From: Terriglobia bacterium
GTDB lineage: Bacteria > Acidobacteriota > Terriglobia > Bryobacterales > Bryobacteraceae
Reading direction: 5' to 3'
DNA length: 34,354 nt
Assembly: GCA_019242155.1 (NCBI GenBank)
Contig: JAFAWA010000182.1
Location: 1-34,354 of the forward strand
A model generated the notes under the pieces. That model was given only the letters and a program-made list of their open reading frames with translations, was not told the origin of the DNA and ran no database searches. The position numbers were made by a program, and so were the translations under genes. This document shows positions 9,278 to 17,344 of this stretch, piece after piece; the first letter of the stretch is position 1, and each line of letters begins with the position of its first letter.

Positions 9278-9342
9278 CAGCGCGACGGGATTTGACCGAG
9301 TTGGTTCGACAGCGTATCTTGAGCAAGAATTAAGGAAAGGCC

Positions 9343-9594
9343 ATGGCGATTCAACTGAATTCCGAACAGGAACACCGCGTAGCGGAGGCGCTACGCTCCG
9401 GCGCTTACAGCAGCTCCCCGGACGTGATCGACCGCGCCCTTGAAGTGCTGCATGAGAATGACGAATGGCTGACGGCCAACCGCGAGGCGAACGACGCGAA
9501 GATTCGCACCGGCATTGCAGAACTGGAACGCGGCGCGGGGATTCCCGAAGACGAGCTGGACGCCTGTCTGGCGCGGTGGAAAGCCGCCCGCTAG
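9343..9594 (+). CDS. ParD-like antitoxin without adjacent toxin
   Basis: An 83-residue acidic protein. The N-terminus MAIQLNSEQEHRVAEALRSG AYSSSPDVIDRALEVL is a ribbon-helix-helix of ParD/CopG type, which dimerises to bind operator DNA. The C-terminal half (ELERGAGIPEDELDACLARW) resembles the flexible toxin-binding tail. A good ribosome site (AAGGAAAGG) precedes the ATG. ParD antitoxins are normally followed immediately by ParE. Here the next gene, 78 bp on, is a second ParD-like antitoxin, so this one looks orphaned or serves the same toxin. Confidence 0.75.
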   Translation: MAIQLNSEQEHRVAEALRSGAYSSSPDVIDRALEVLHENDEWLTANREANDAKIRTGIAELERGAGIPEDELDACLARWKAAR

Positions 9595-9672
9595 ACCAAT
9601 TCAGGCTATTGGCAATCTTTGCCAATCCTGCTAAGATGAGATCGAAATTACCTCACGGGAAGGAGCGCCGCC

Positions 9673-9927
9673 ATGCCTACACGCAACGTGAATTTAACCG
9701 ACGAGCTTGACCGTTTTGTGCTGTCTAAGGTGGAGAGCGGGCGCTACGAGAACGCCAGCGAAGTAGTGCGCGATGCGCTGCGAACGCTGGAGCGCGAGGA
9801 ACAGCAATACGAAGCCAAACTTGCCGGGTTGCGCGCGGCCATCGATGAAGGCGACGCCAGCGGCATCGCCGAGGATAATGTATTCGCACGCGTCCGTGAG
9901 GCGTTGCATCAGCCCGCCCCACGGTAG
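9673..9927 (+). CDS. parD: ParD-family antitoxin
   Basis: An 84-residue ribbon-helix-helix protein: MPTRNVNLTDELDRFVLSKV, then SGRYENASEVVRDALRTLER, the classic ParD DNA-binding segment, and an acidic tail for toxin binding (GDASGIAEDNVFARVREALH). A strong ribosome site (AAGGAG) lies 8 bp before the ATG. It ends 3 bp before the ParE toxin gene, the usual antitoxin-first order. ParD binds and neutralises ParE, and the complex represses its own promoter. The gene is intact, as expected for a pair under selection even in a decaying region. Confidence 0.85.
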   Translation: MPTRNVNLTDELDRFVLSKVESGRYENASEVVRDALRTLEREEQQYEAKLAGLRAAIDEGDASGIAEDNVFARVREALHQPAPR

Positions 9928-9930
9928 GTT

Positions 9931-10245
9931 GTGGGCAAATTTCGTTTTTCCCGTCTTGCAGAATCCGACTTGTTGAGCATCGGCCGCTATACGCTGCGCA
10001 CGTGGGGCGAGGCTCAAACTTTCCGCTACCTTGGCGAGTTGGAAGCCTGCTGCCAGCAGCTTGCCGACAATCCCGCGTCAGGCCGTCCGTGCGACGACAT
10101 CCGCCTAGGCCTTTATCGCAAAGAGCAAGGCAAGCATGTGATTTTCTTCCGGCGCGAGTCGGGGGGAATTCTTGTTTCCCGAATTCTGCATGAGCGCATG
10201 CTGCCGGTAAGGCATGCTTTCAGCGACGATGATAATGCCCACTGA
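9931..10245 (+). CDS. parE: ParE-family toxin
   Basis: A 104-residue RelE/ParE-fold protein starting at GTG 9931: KFRFSRLAESDLLSIGRYTL, RTWGEAQTFRYLGELEACCQ, LADNPASGRPCDDIRLGLYR and VIFFRRESGGILVSRILHER follow the ParE pattern, with the conserved RILHERM ending. ParE toxins poison DNA gyrase. It has little ribosome site of its own and starts 3 bp after the antitoxin stop, so it probably depends on coupled translation. Its end lies about 130 bp from the tRNA-Gly attachment fragment, so the pair may stabilise an integrated element. Confidence 0.85.
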   Translation: MGKFRFSRLAESDLLSIGRYTLRTWGEAQTFRYLGELEACCQQLADNPASGRPCDDIRLGLYRKEQGKHVIFFRRESGGILVSRILHERMLPVRHAFSDDDNAH

Positions 10246-10255
10246 CGGATTAGGC

Positions 10256-10275
10256 TGTGCTCCGTTTGTGCTCCG
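10256..10275. repeat. Tandem TGTGCTCCG boxes, 11-bp period
   Basis: TGTGCTCCG occurs at 10256-10264 and 10267-10275, 11 bp apart and so on one face of the helix, about 100 bp from the tRNA-Gly fragment. Integrase arm sites and excisionase sites often have this geometry. That use is speculative. The rest of 10246-10375 shows no gene. Confidence 0.35.
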
Positions 10276-10375
10276 ATCAGAGCCGCACGGAGGCGCAGGG
10301 CGAAAACAGGCTAATCTGTATCGCCAGAACGAGATGCCGGAAACGCAATATTCTTTGTTTCCAATTGACTTACGG

Positions 10376-10420
10376 TTCCCAAGCTGGACGTCGCGGGTTC
10401 GAGCCCCGTCTCCCGCTCCA
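10376..10420 (+). other. Attachment site: 3' fragment of tRNA-Gly(CCC)
   Basis: This 45-nt block matches positions 32-76 of a glycine tRNA: anticodon loop TTCCCAA, anticodon 3' stem GCTGG, variable ACGTC, T-stem GCGGG, loop TTCGAGC, T-stem CCCGT, acceptor strand CTCCCGC, discriminator T and CCA. The T-stem pairs fully (one G-U). The sequence upstream (ACTTACGG) does not form the 5' half, so it is a fragment, not a working tRNA. Tyrosine integrases commonly target tRNA 3' ends and leave such copies. The integrase gene ends 55 bp to the right. Confidence 0.8.
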
Positions 10421-10474
10421 TCTTTTCAAAGACTTGAGAATCATCAGCAACTTCTTCCACTCCATTCCACTCCG

Positions 10475-11689
10475 TTAAGCCGCTACGGAGCGGTTTTCCT
10501 CTGTTTCGCGCTCCCTCGCAGCCGTCTCCGGCTGCTCTCCGGACAGAATCGCGTTCGCCAGCATCTCGGCGGCTGCCCGCCGTGCTTCGATGCTGGATTG
10601 GGTGTAAACGTCGAGCGCCACGCCGATGCCGTGGCCGCGTTGATCCGCAGCTACCTTCGGGTCCACCTTGATGTCGTGGCCGAGGCTGGCATGCGTCCGC
10701 CGCAGCACTTGAAAGTTGGCCCATTCATGCCCGACCGTTTCCAGTTTGGGCTTCATGTGCCGATACCAGACGTTATCGCGCCAGAGAGGCTTTTCGGCAT
10801 TCTCCGATGCGAATACCCAGGCTTCCGGCTTGCGATCCACCAACTCCATCCACTCGTGAAGCACGGCGGCGGTGGGTGAGGGGATGCCGACTTTCCTCTT
10901 GGAGAGGGCCGTCTTGGGATCGTCAATGTCGCCGCGATATAAGCGCTGCTCGATGATCAGCTCGCTGCAATCTTCCGCAACGTGCTTTCGCTGAAGCGCC
11001 AGTATCTCGCCGGGCCGCATCCCGGCAAAGAGCGCCAGGTGATCGATGACGCGCTCGCGCAGTGGCAGCGCATTGATATGTTGCTGTGCCTCCTTTCGGT
11101 TCATGACGCGCTTGGTCCCGACCTTCGCCTCTTTCGGGGTGAAGAGGGCAGGGGTCGGGTCGCGCTGGATATAGCCTTCCGCCTGAGCGAGCCGGAACAC
11201 GGCCCGCAAATCCCACCGCAGATGCGCCACGACGCTTTTGGAGAGCGTCGTTGCCTTCGCTGTCAGAAACGCCTGGAGCCTCTGTACTCCGAGACTGGTG
11301 AGCTTCTCCGGCCCGAATTCCCCCAGCAGGTGATGACCAATGCGGTTTTCCGTGTCCCTGGTGGAGCGCTTCCACTTGGACCGCAGAGACGGCAAGGCAA
11401 CGCCTTCGAGAAAATCCCCGAAGGTGATGTGAGGATCGGGAGTGCTCGCAGCCCTGGCGTTCACTTCCTTCATGAACTCCGCCTGTGCCTGCTGCGCGTC
11501 GCTCTTGCTCATCTTCGAATACAGGCCGATGGTGTGGTACTTCTTGCTGCCACCGTCCCGATATTGAAGAATCCACATTTTGCGCTTGCCGTGGGTTGAA
11601 ACGACTTGCAAACTGCCGTTTTGATATCGCTTTCGCCGCACAATTTCCTTTCGTGCGTTCCCGGCGATCAACTCAGTTGATCGGATCAT
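10475..11689 (-). CDS. int: Tyrosine site-specific integrase
   Basis: A 404-residue tyrosine recombinase of the phage-integrase type that would integrate and, with excisionase, excise the element. An N-terminal arm-binding region (about 20-60) and SAM-like core-binding domain (about 88-180) precede the catalytic domain. Active-site candidates are R225 (FAGMRPGEIL), K259 or K264, R330 (FQVLRRTHAS), H353 (DQRGHG) and nucleophile Y362 (DVYTQ). The usual histidine of HxxR is Q327, a variant I recall from related element integrases. The stop lies 55 bp from the tRNA-Gly fragment, typical int-att geometry. The ATG is 16 bp after the excisionase stop. A palindrome covers codons 3-8. The gene is intact. 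Confidence 0.9.
   Translation of the reverse strand: MIRSTELIAGNARKEIVRRKRYQNGSLQVVSTHGKRKMWILQYRDGGSKKYHTIGLYSKMSKSDAQQAQAEFMKEVNARAASTPDPHITFGDFLEGVALPSLRSKWKRSTRDTENRIGHHLLGEFGPEKLTSLGVQRLQAFLTAKATTLSKSVVAHLRWDLRAVFRLAQAEGYIQRDPTPALFTPKEAKVGTKRVMNRKEAQQHINALPLRERVIDHLALFAGMRPGEILALQRKHVAEDCSELIIEQRLYRGDIDDPKTALSKRKVGIPSPTAAVLHEWMELVDRKPEAWVFASENAEKPLWRDNVWYRHMKPKLETVGHEWANFQVLRRTHASLGHDIKVDPKVAADQRGHGIGVALDVYTQSSIEARRAAAEMLANAILSGEQPETAARERETEENRSVAA
10480..10497 (+). terminator. Possible terminator hairpin facing integrase end
   Basis: CCGCT-ACGG-AGCGG followed by TTTT could stop rightward transcripts arriving from the toxin-antitoxin operon. It lies inside the last codons of the oppositely oriented integrase gene and the stem is only 5 bp, so the call is weak. 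Confidence 0.3.
11666..11682. promoter_or_regulatory. 17-bp palindrome at integrase start
   Basis: GATCAACT-C-AGTTGATC is a perfect palindrome with 8-bp arms and a 1-nt centre, lying within codons 3-8 of the integrase gene. A repressor or excisionase bound there could limit integrase expression. It could also be codon coincidence, although chance 8-bp arms are uncommon. Confidence 0.4.
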
Positions 11690-11705
11690 AGCATCGCTTT
11701 CGATA

Positions 11706-11978
11706 TCAGCGGTACAGGCCGGTAAGCCTCTGTGCTTCGATTTCTCGGGCCTCGACGGTGAGCATCCAAGCCTTCAGTCCTTCATGGCGGATAAGCACGC
11801 GCCTGCCGATGCGCAGGACGGGGAGGGGCGGAAGGTCCGGCACTTTGCCGTGAATGATGTTGTGGACATGCGCTTTCGAGCAACGCAGCTCGCGCGCGAC
11901 TTCCGCGACGGTCAGGACATTGCCGTCTTCGGAGAATGTCGGCGGCGCATAGTCGTGTGCGCGTAGAGGCCGGTTCAT
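11706..11978 (-). CDS. Excisionase-like helix-turn-helix protein
   Basis: A 90-residue MerR/excisionase-type winged helix: VLTVAEVARELRCSKAHVHN (about 21-40), then GKVPDLPPLPVLRIGRRVLI and RHEGLKAWMLTVEA. Proteins of this fold act as recombination directionality factors that bend attachment-site DNA. Its ATG overlaps the methyltransferase stop (ATGA at 11975-11978) and it ends 16 bp before the integrase, so all three are probably co-transcribed leftwards. A plain transcriptional regulator is the alternative, but the position favours excisionase. Confidence 0.8.
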   Translation of the reverse strand: MNRPLRAHDYAPPTFSEDGNVLTVAEVARELRCSKAHVHNIIHGKVPDLPPLPVLRIGRRVLIRHEGLKAWMLTVEAREIEAQRLTGLYR

Positions 11979-12683
11979 AAGAGCGGCTCCCGAATATACG
12001 TGGGCGCGAAAAGATCACGCTGCGCGTGCGCGGCTTCCATCCGGGCGCGCGCGGTGTTGAAATAGTCCTCGCGCCTCTCGATGCCGATGAAACTGCGGCC
12101 AAGCTTCAGGCAGGCAACGCCGGTCGTGCCCGATCCCATGAAGGGATCAAGTACGGTGTCTCCCTCGTCGGTGAATTTCTTTACCCAATCCAGCAGCAAG
12201 GGCAGGGGCTTCTGGGTGGGGTGGTCGCCGCGCTCGGGATTGCATATCCACACCGCGTGATGGCCTCCGCCATTCCAATGCTTCTTGCCTTCGCCGTGAA
12301 GGATGACGATAGCTTCCCATCCGGTGCCTGGGCGGTCACCGGAGAAATTAGGCGCACCGTTGGGCTTCAGCCAAATGCCGAACCGTACGAGCGGCAGGCC
12401 TGCGTTTTCCAGCTCGGCGACGTAGCGCCATTCGGACGACATGATTACCCACCGCTTTGCCAGTTGAACTGCATGGGTACAGAATGCGATGAACTGCTCC
12501 TCGGTGGTGCTGTCGAAATCCACGAGAGGCGAAAGGCTGCCCTTTCAGGGTCATAGCTCTTTCGTGAGTCAAGGATCCGTAGGGTGGGTCGGTGATGATG
12601 CTATCGACTTCGCCCAAGATCGGCATGATGTCGAAGGCGTCGGCCAGGTAGAGCGTGGCCGCGCCGATGTGCTCTTTATGCAT
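11975..12683 (-). pseudogene. DNA methyltransferase in excision operon, frameshifted
   Basis: A second beta-class DNA methyltransferase. From ATG 12683 it reads LYLADAFDIMPILGEVDSII then TDPPYGSLTHERAM, with catalytic DPPY. After one net +1 shift near 12530 it continues DFDSTTEEQFIAFCTHAVQL, GHHAVWICNPERGDHPTQKP and SAM-binding DPFMGSGTTGVACLKLGRSF. The joined protein is about 236 residues, like phage Dam-type or orphan methyltransferases. The missing phase makes the gene non-functional as written. It could protect entering DNA or tune expression of the overlapping excisionase gene. It starts 10 bp after the preceding membrane-protein stop. Confidence 0.75.
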
Positions 12684-12692
12684 GGCATGGCC

Positions 12693-13330
12693 TCATCTTC
12701 CGTTTTTGTTAAGGATCAACTGCGTGCCCCGGCATTTGCCCTCGCGCCATTCGACGGCCACCTGGTTGGTGCCGAACGGCGTCACGTTAAATCCGTGGTT
12801 TCGCAGTCGTCGTTGGGGGCCACCACGGTCTTATCCAGCGTGAAATGCAGCGAGCCGTCCTCCGGCACGCCGGTTAAGACCATTGCGACGGGATTGAGGT
12901 TCTCGCGCTGCTGCCGGGGCAATACGCGGCCACCGCGAAGGGAGCCGAGCCCTGCGGGCGGCATGCAGTTAAGCCGCGCATAGCCCTTGTAATCCTCCGG
13001 CTTCTGTGGCAGGGAGCGCATTTCAAGCCTTAACGTACACATGCCGTTCTGATTCAGGAGGCGTTGCCCCATCCACGCGCCCGAAAGGTTCGACAGGTCG
13101 GTGAGCACGACGGCGGGGATTTTGCCTTGCTTGGGCGTTTTGGGAGCGGGTGGCGGTGTGTTCGCCCTGGCCCGCTGCTGCGCCGCGCGGATCGCCTGCT
13201 CCCGGTAGTAAGCCGCCCGTTGCGCCGCGTTGTTCATGAAGCGGACGACAAACCACAGCACGACGATTGCGCCGCAAAAGATATAGAAATTCCGTTGCTT
13301 GGTTGTGAGATTACTCATTGGATTGTTCAT
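12693..13330 (-). pseudogene. Membrane-anchored element protein, late frameshift
   Basis: The start at 13330 has a good ribosome site (GAGGTGA). Residues about 12-32 (FYIFCGAIVVLWFVVRFMNN) form one membrane anchor, followed by a basic, proline-rich linker (RANTPPPAPKTPKQGK) and a soluble domain with cysteines (GMCTLRLEMRSLPQ, ARLNCMPPAG). The current frame ends at 12782. One missing base near 12795 would extend it as GFNVTPFGTNQVAVEWREGK then CRGTQLILNKNGR to TGA at 12693, which looks like the original end. The family is unknown. It is oriented periplasm-outward in the excision operon, an unusual place for a membrane protein. Confidence 0.6.
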
Positions 13331-13392
13331 GGATCACCTCGCATCATTGAATGGGCGCGTGAAGCCATCAAGAGCCCGCGCGCCCTGGATGA

Positions 13393-13851
13393 CTATTTGG
13401 CCGCTAGCGTCGGCGTGGCCGGTGCCGCAGGAGGGCAGGGCTTGCCTTGCGCGTCCTTCAAGACCTGGCCGGGTGCCTTGGAATCGAGATCGACGCCGGT
13501 CTTGCCTCCGAGTTGCTTGGCCTGTTTGTCGAGCGCGTCCTGCACCGCTTTCGGAAGATGAAAACGCGGTTTCTTTGCGGGAGTCGCAGCGCATCCGGGC
13601 TGCGTGGGCGGAACGGCTGCTCCCTGCTTAGCGCCCGGATTCGCTCCGTTTTTCTGTTCCTCGGCAAATGCTTTGTCGAGGTTCTGCATCGCGCGCCGGA
13701 CAAACTCCTGCTGGTCAGGCGAAAGACGCTTGAACTGCGGATCGTCCTCCATGCTGGCTTTGGGCGGCGGAGCTGGTGGGTTGGTCTGCGCCCTGGCTGC
13801 GAATGGCACAAGCAGGACGGAAAAAAGAAGGAAAAGGGTTTTGCGTTTCAT
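13393..13851 (-). CDS. Secreted hypothetical element protein
   Basis: I start the gene at ATG 13851, because MKRKTLFLLFSVLLVPFAAR then AQ is a textbook signal peptide; an upstream TTG at 13884 would bury it. The mature protein (about 130 residues) is proline/alanine-rich with a helical segment (FKRLSPDQQEFVRRAMQNLD) and conserved-looking KKPRFHLPKAVQDALDKQAK. No family is recognised. It is the first gene of the leftward operon ending in excisionase and integrase, and shares a divergent control region with the winged-helix/TPR regulator. It could be a surface or mating-related factor. The stop codon is TAG. Confidence 0.65.
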   Translation of the reverse strand: MKRKTLFLLFSVLLVPFAARAQTNPPAPPPKASMEDDPQFKRLSPDQQEFVRRAMQNLDKAFAEEQKNGANPGAKQGAAVPPTQPGCAATPAKKPRFHLPKAVQDALDKQAKQLGGKTGVDLDSKAPGQVLKDAQGKPCPPAAPATPTLAAK

Positions 13852-13874
13852 GGCTCCATGCTGGAGCGCGGCGG

Positions 13875-13900
13875 GACTTTTCAAAAGTCAAACGATGTCA
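13875..13900. promoter_or_regulatory. Candidate operator, copy 1, with palindrome
   Basis: Positions 13883-13900 read AAAAGTCAAACGATGTCA, identical to the reverse complement of 15761-15778. It overlaps a palindrome, GACTTTT-C-AAAAGTC (13875-13889). The site lies between the start of the leftward excision operon (13851) and the regulator start (13958), so a bound protein could control both. Confidence 0.6.
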
Positions 13901-13957
13901 GATGGCGCTCAATGGCGGAATACTGGCGTCAGGCGGGATAATGCAGGTTCCGGCGCT

Positions 13958-15331
13958 ATGAGTACCGGCAACGCCATCCCGACACGTGAGGAAAAGGAGG
14001 ACCAGCTTGCGCGCATCCTCGCAAGCTCGACCTTGGCGAAGAACCAAACGCTGCAACAGCTATTGGAAAGGCTCGTCATCGACCACCTCGATGGGAAACC
14101 CGTCAACGAAGACACCCTTGGCCGGGAAGTCTATGGCAAGCCCAAAGGGTGGGTTCCGATGCAGGAAGCGGTGGTCCGCGAGGGCATGCGCAATCTGCGC
14201 AAGCGGCTGAATCTCTACTATCGCGCTGAAGGCCACGACGACCGTCTAATCGTCGATTTCCCAAAGCGAACGGGCTACACGCCGCGATTCTCCTACAATG
14301 CAGCGGCCGATGCGGAAGAGACCGTGCGTCGTTTCGAGAGCGATTTCGGGCCACGCGTTCCCCGACCTGATGCGCTGCGGGAAGATTGTCACGGAGCTGG
14401 AGGCCTGGATTGCCTTGCATTCCTCCTATGCTCCCGCCTACGCGCTTCTCGGCGAGGCAATCCTGATGTGCGTTCTGTGCGACGAGGCCTCCGCGTTCCC
14501 TAAGCCCGGTGCGCTCCTGCGCGCGGAAGCGGCGTTGAGGACCGGCATGGAGCTGCATCCCGAGCTATGGCGGCTGCACGTGGCGGCCGGTGCCGTGCAT
14601 TGCTGCCGCTTTGCCTGGGACAAGGCGGAGCGGGCGTTTACGACCGCACTGCGTCTTGCGCCGGAGGAGACCCGCGCGCATTTCTGGTAGCGGCGTTTCT
14701 GCTCGCGGTGGGAAGGACCGAGGAAGCTAAGCAGAGCGTCACATTCCGCGAGAACACTACGCCGAAGGCGCGATTCACTTCCTATCTCCGCCCCGTGTTT
14801 CTGTATGTGCTGCGCGAGCCAAAGGCGGCATACGACAATCTCACACTGCAGTCGCCTTTTTTCTTCGATATCGTAAGCCGGTTCGAGTATGTTTGCGGCG
14901 ATGAAATCGTGCCGTTTGACGATTGGCCTGTCGAAATCCTCATGGCGCTACTGTGCCTCGCGCTGGATCAGGTAAAGGCCGGAATGCGATACGCACAAGC
15001 GTTTAACGGCCTGGTGGTGACGACGCGCTGGGCGGTGGGGAATGTTTACAAGGATGCAAGAGAGGCTGCTCTGTCGTTTCTGGCGCGACTGGAAACGGAA
15101 ACGCGCTGGCAAAGCCCGGTGTCGCTGGCGCTGGCCTATATGGCCGTGGAAAGAACGGAAGAGGCAGTTGCCAAGCTGAAAGAGGCCTGCGAGATCGGGA
15201 ATCCACTGATGGTCTGGCTGCATCTCTGGCCAGTATTCGATTCCCTGCGGGATCATAAAGGCTTCAGGACCCTCATTCGCCGAATGAAACTACCGAAGGC
15301 GGGACTTGCCGCCCGCATCCCCTCCGCGTAA
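13958..15331 (+). pseudogene. Winged-helix/TPR regulator of the element, two frameshifts
   Basis: Residues 1-110 from ATG 13958 form a winged helix of the kind common in Acidobacteria: LARILASSTLAKNQTLQQLL, TLGREVYGKPKGWVPMQEAV, VREGMRNLRKRLNLYYRAEG, VDFPKRTGYTPRFSY. The C-terminal two thirds consist of TPR-like helices (YAPAYALLGEAILM, WDKAERAFTTALRLAPEETR, SLALAYMAVERTEEAVAKLK), a likely sensing or oligomerisation region. Two shifts, +1 near 14350 and -1 near 14680, split the frame. Intact length would be about 457 residues. It is divergent from the excision operon across the 18-bp operator, so it is probably the regulator of excision and transfer. Its end overlaps 15290-15670. Confidence 0.75.
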
Positions 15332-15670
15332 CCGGCGCGTATGCTCCGCGTCCTCTCGCGGAGTGGTGAATGGGCCTGCTGCTTTGTCAATATCCGCCAG
15401 GATTTGCTCGTCGGGACGTCCCTCCCATGCTATGGCTCCTGGAAGAGCTTCGCCCCAACGATGGTGGTAACGCGAGTGCAGTTCGTCGGCTTTGTCGGGC
15501 GTAATTCCGCCGGCGGTGTAGGCGCTCTCGATTTCTGACAGCTCCTTGACGCGCAGTTCAAGCGCTTTCCTGGCGTTCCTGATCTCACGTTCGGTCCAGT
15601 GCTGGATTTCTGTGGGCGTGAGGAAATCCTTAGAGTCCTCGTTCCCGCCTGCCTGCGTTCTCTTCGCCAT
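15290..15670 (-). CDS. Hypothetical coiled-coil protein
   Basis: I prefer the ATG at 15670, which has GGGGAG upstream, over the longer frame from 15766. The 126-residue protein is charged and helical, with a probable coiled coil in TEREIRNARKALELRVKELS, and later GGITPDKADELHSRYHHRWG. No family is recognised. It faces the regulator and overlaps its last 42 bases. Its upstream region is shared with the coupling-protein gene and holds the second 18-bp operator copy. It is intact while both neighbours are broken. The stop codon is TAG. Confidence 0.55.
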   Translation of the reverse strand: MAKRTQAGGNEDSKDFLTPTEIQHWTEREIRNARKALELRVKELSEIESAYTAGGITPDKADELHSRYHHRWGEALPGAIAWEGRPDEQILADIDKAAGPFTTPREDAEHTRRLRGGDAGGKSRLR

Positions 15671-15760
15671 TGCGCGACTCCCCGGCAATTGAAACGGCCA
15701 AAGCGTAGTGGCGGCGCGCATGGCGGTCAACCGCGATTCATGGCGGACACCGTAGGCATT

Positions 15761-15778
15761 TGACATCGTTTGACTTTT
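15761..15778. promoter_or_regulatory. Candidate operator, copy 2
   Basis: TGACATCGTTTGACTTTT is the exact inverted copy of 13883-13900. It lies 44 bp before the coupling-protein ATG and 91 bp before the leftward 15670 gene. TTGACA is present at 15760-15765, but no -10 is at normal spacing. The remainder of 15671-15822 shows no gene. Confidence 0.6.
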
Positions 15779-15822
15779 ATAGAGTGCACCGCTCGCCCAA
15801 AACCGGCTTCAGGTGAACCGAA

Positions 15823-17344
15823 ATGGGACTGCTTGATTTCTTCCGGCGCGACAACTCGACACCCCGCGATACTTCTTTGGGCGCGATGCTCACGGGGAAA
15901 GACCCGTGGAACCTCGATGCGCCGCTGTTCATGTGGTCGCCCTGCGACGCCTTCACTCTGCGCAATGCGGTGGAATCCGTTTGTATATTCGGCGAGCTGG
16001 GCGCGGCCAAGACGACCGGCTCGGCGGCGTAGATTCTCCTTAAATACCTCGAACTCGGCATGGGCGGCCTGGTCTGCTGCGTAAAGCCCGGCGACCGGGA
16101 ATTAATCGAGGCCTATGCGCGCTTCACCGGGCGATCGGAGTCGCTTGTGGTCGTGTCCCCGAAGAACGCCTGGCGCTGCAATCTTGTTCGCTATGCCCTG
16201 ATGCGGCCCGGTATCGTCGGCAGCCGCGTGGAAACGATTGTCTCGCTGCTCATGACCATCGTCGAGGCGGCGGAGCGCAGCGACAAGGGCGGGGGCCAGC
16301 AGGATAAATTCTGGCAGCGCTCGCTCCGCCAAATACTTCGCAACGGTATCGAGGTCTGCATTGCCGCCAAGGGCGAAATCACGATGAAGATGCTTCACGA
16401 CGTGATTACCTCGGCTCCCCGCTCGCACGCAGAGGTGCATGACAAGGAATGGCAGGCCTCGTCCATTTGCTACCGGCTGATTGAGGAAGCCGAGGCGCGC
16501 GAAAAATCCGAGCGGGCGCAAAGCGATTTCGAGCTGGCCGCGCGGTATTTCCTGCGGGAATTTCCCGACATGCCGAACGATACGCGCGGCTCCATTCTCG
16601 CCGCCTACGGCGTGATGGGCGACGTGCTCCTGCGCGGCCACATGGCTGATTTGTTCGACGGGGAGACGACATTCCTTCCCGATCTGACTTTCGATGGGGC
16701 GATCATCGTCCTCGATCTGCCGACGAAGGTGTACGGCCAAGCCGGTGTCCTGGTGCAATCGGCCTTTACTTACCTCTGGCAAACGGCCTGCGAGCAGCGC
16801 AACGTCAAGGCCAATCCCCCGGCCCGTGTTCTGGTTCGTGGATGAAGCGCACGAGCTGGTGTCCAATTACACGCCGGAATTCCTGGCGACCGCGCGCAGC
16901 TCGCGCGTGGCCTCGGTGCTGATTTCCCAGAACAAGCCCAATTACCTGGCCGCGATGGGCGGCGAAGCCGGACGCCCGCGCGTCGATGCCTTTCTCGGCA
17001 ATACCGGCACGAAGATATTTTACGCGAACGGCGATCCCGAAACCAATCGCTGGGCCTCCGACACGATCTCCGAAGCAATCCAGACACGCGCCAACTGGCA
17101 CGGCTCGGGAGAGGCCGGACAGGGCAGGGGCGGCGGGTCGGAAGCGCCTGGACACAAGGTGCTCGCCTCCGAGTTCACCGCCCTTAAAAAGGGCGGGCCG
17201 CAAACCGGCTTCATGACCGACTGCATCGTGTACCAGACGGGTGCCAGCTTCGCGGCCAATGGCGGCGAGCCGTGGATGCGCACGACTTTTCGCCAGCAGA
17301 TACCGGGCGTCACGATTCCCGAGCGGGGCGCGGACAAGCGGTAA
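15823..17344 (+). pseudogene. VirD4/TrwB-like coupling protein, amber and frameshift
   Basis: A type IV coupling ATPase that would link the relaxosome to a secretion channel; about 507 residues if restored. Residues 1-69 end at TAG 16030-16032 (CIFGELGAAKTTGSAA-stop), and the same frame resumes ILLKYLELGMGGLVCCVKPG. A second break is one extra C in a C5 run at about 16817, after which VFWFVDEAHELV (Walker B) and SSRVASVLISQNKPNYLAAM follow. Walker A has GAAKT where GxGKT is expected, so the P-loop glycine is lost. No transmembrane anchor is evident, although the 17418 membrane protein might replace it. It heads the transfer operon behind operator copy 2. Restored function looks unlikely. Confidence 0.8.

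Noticed and set aside
10340-10420. Complete tRNA-Gly gene
   Set aside because: Upstream bases form neither the acceptor 5' strand, the D-arm nor the anticodon 5' stem; only the 3' portion is present.
15760-15783. TTGACA with TATAGA as a promoter for the coupling protein
   Set aside because: The spacer is only 12 bp, too short for a sigma-70 promoter.
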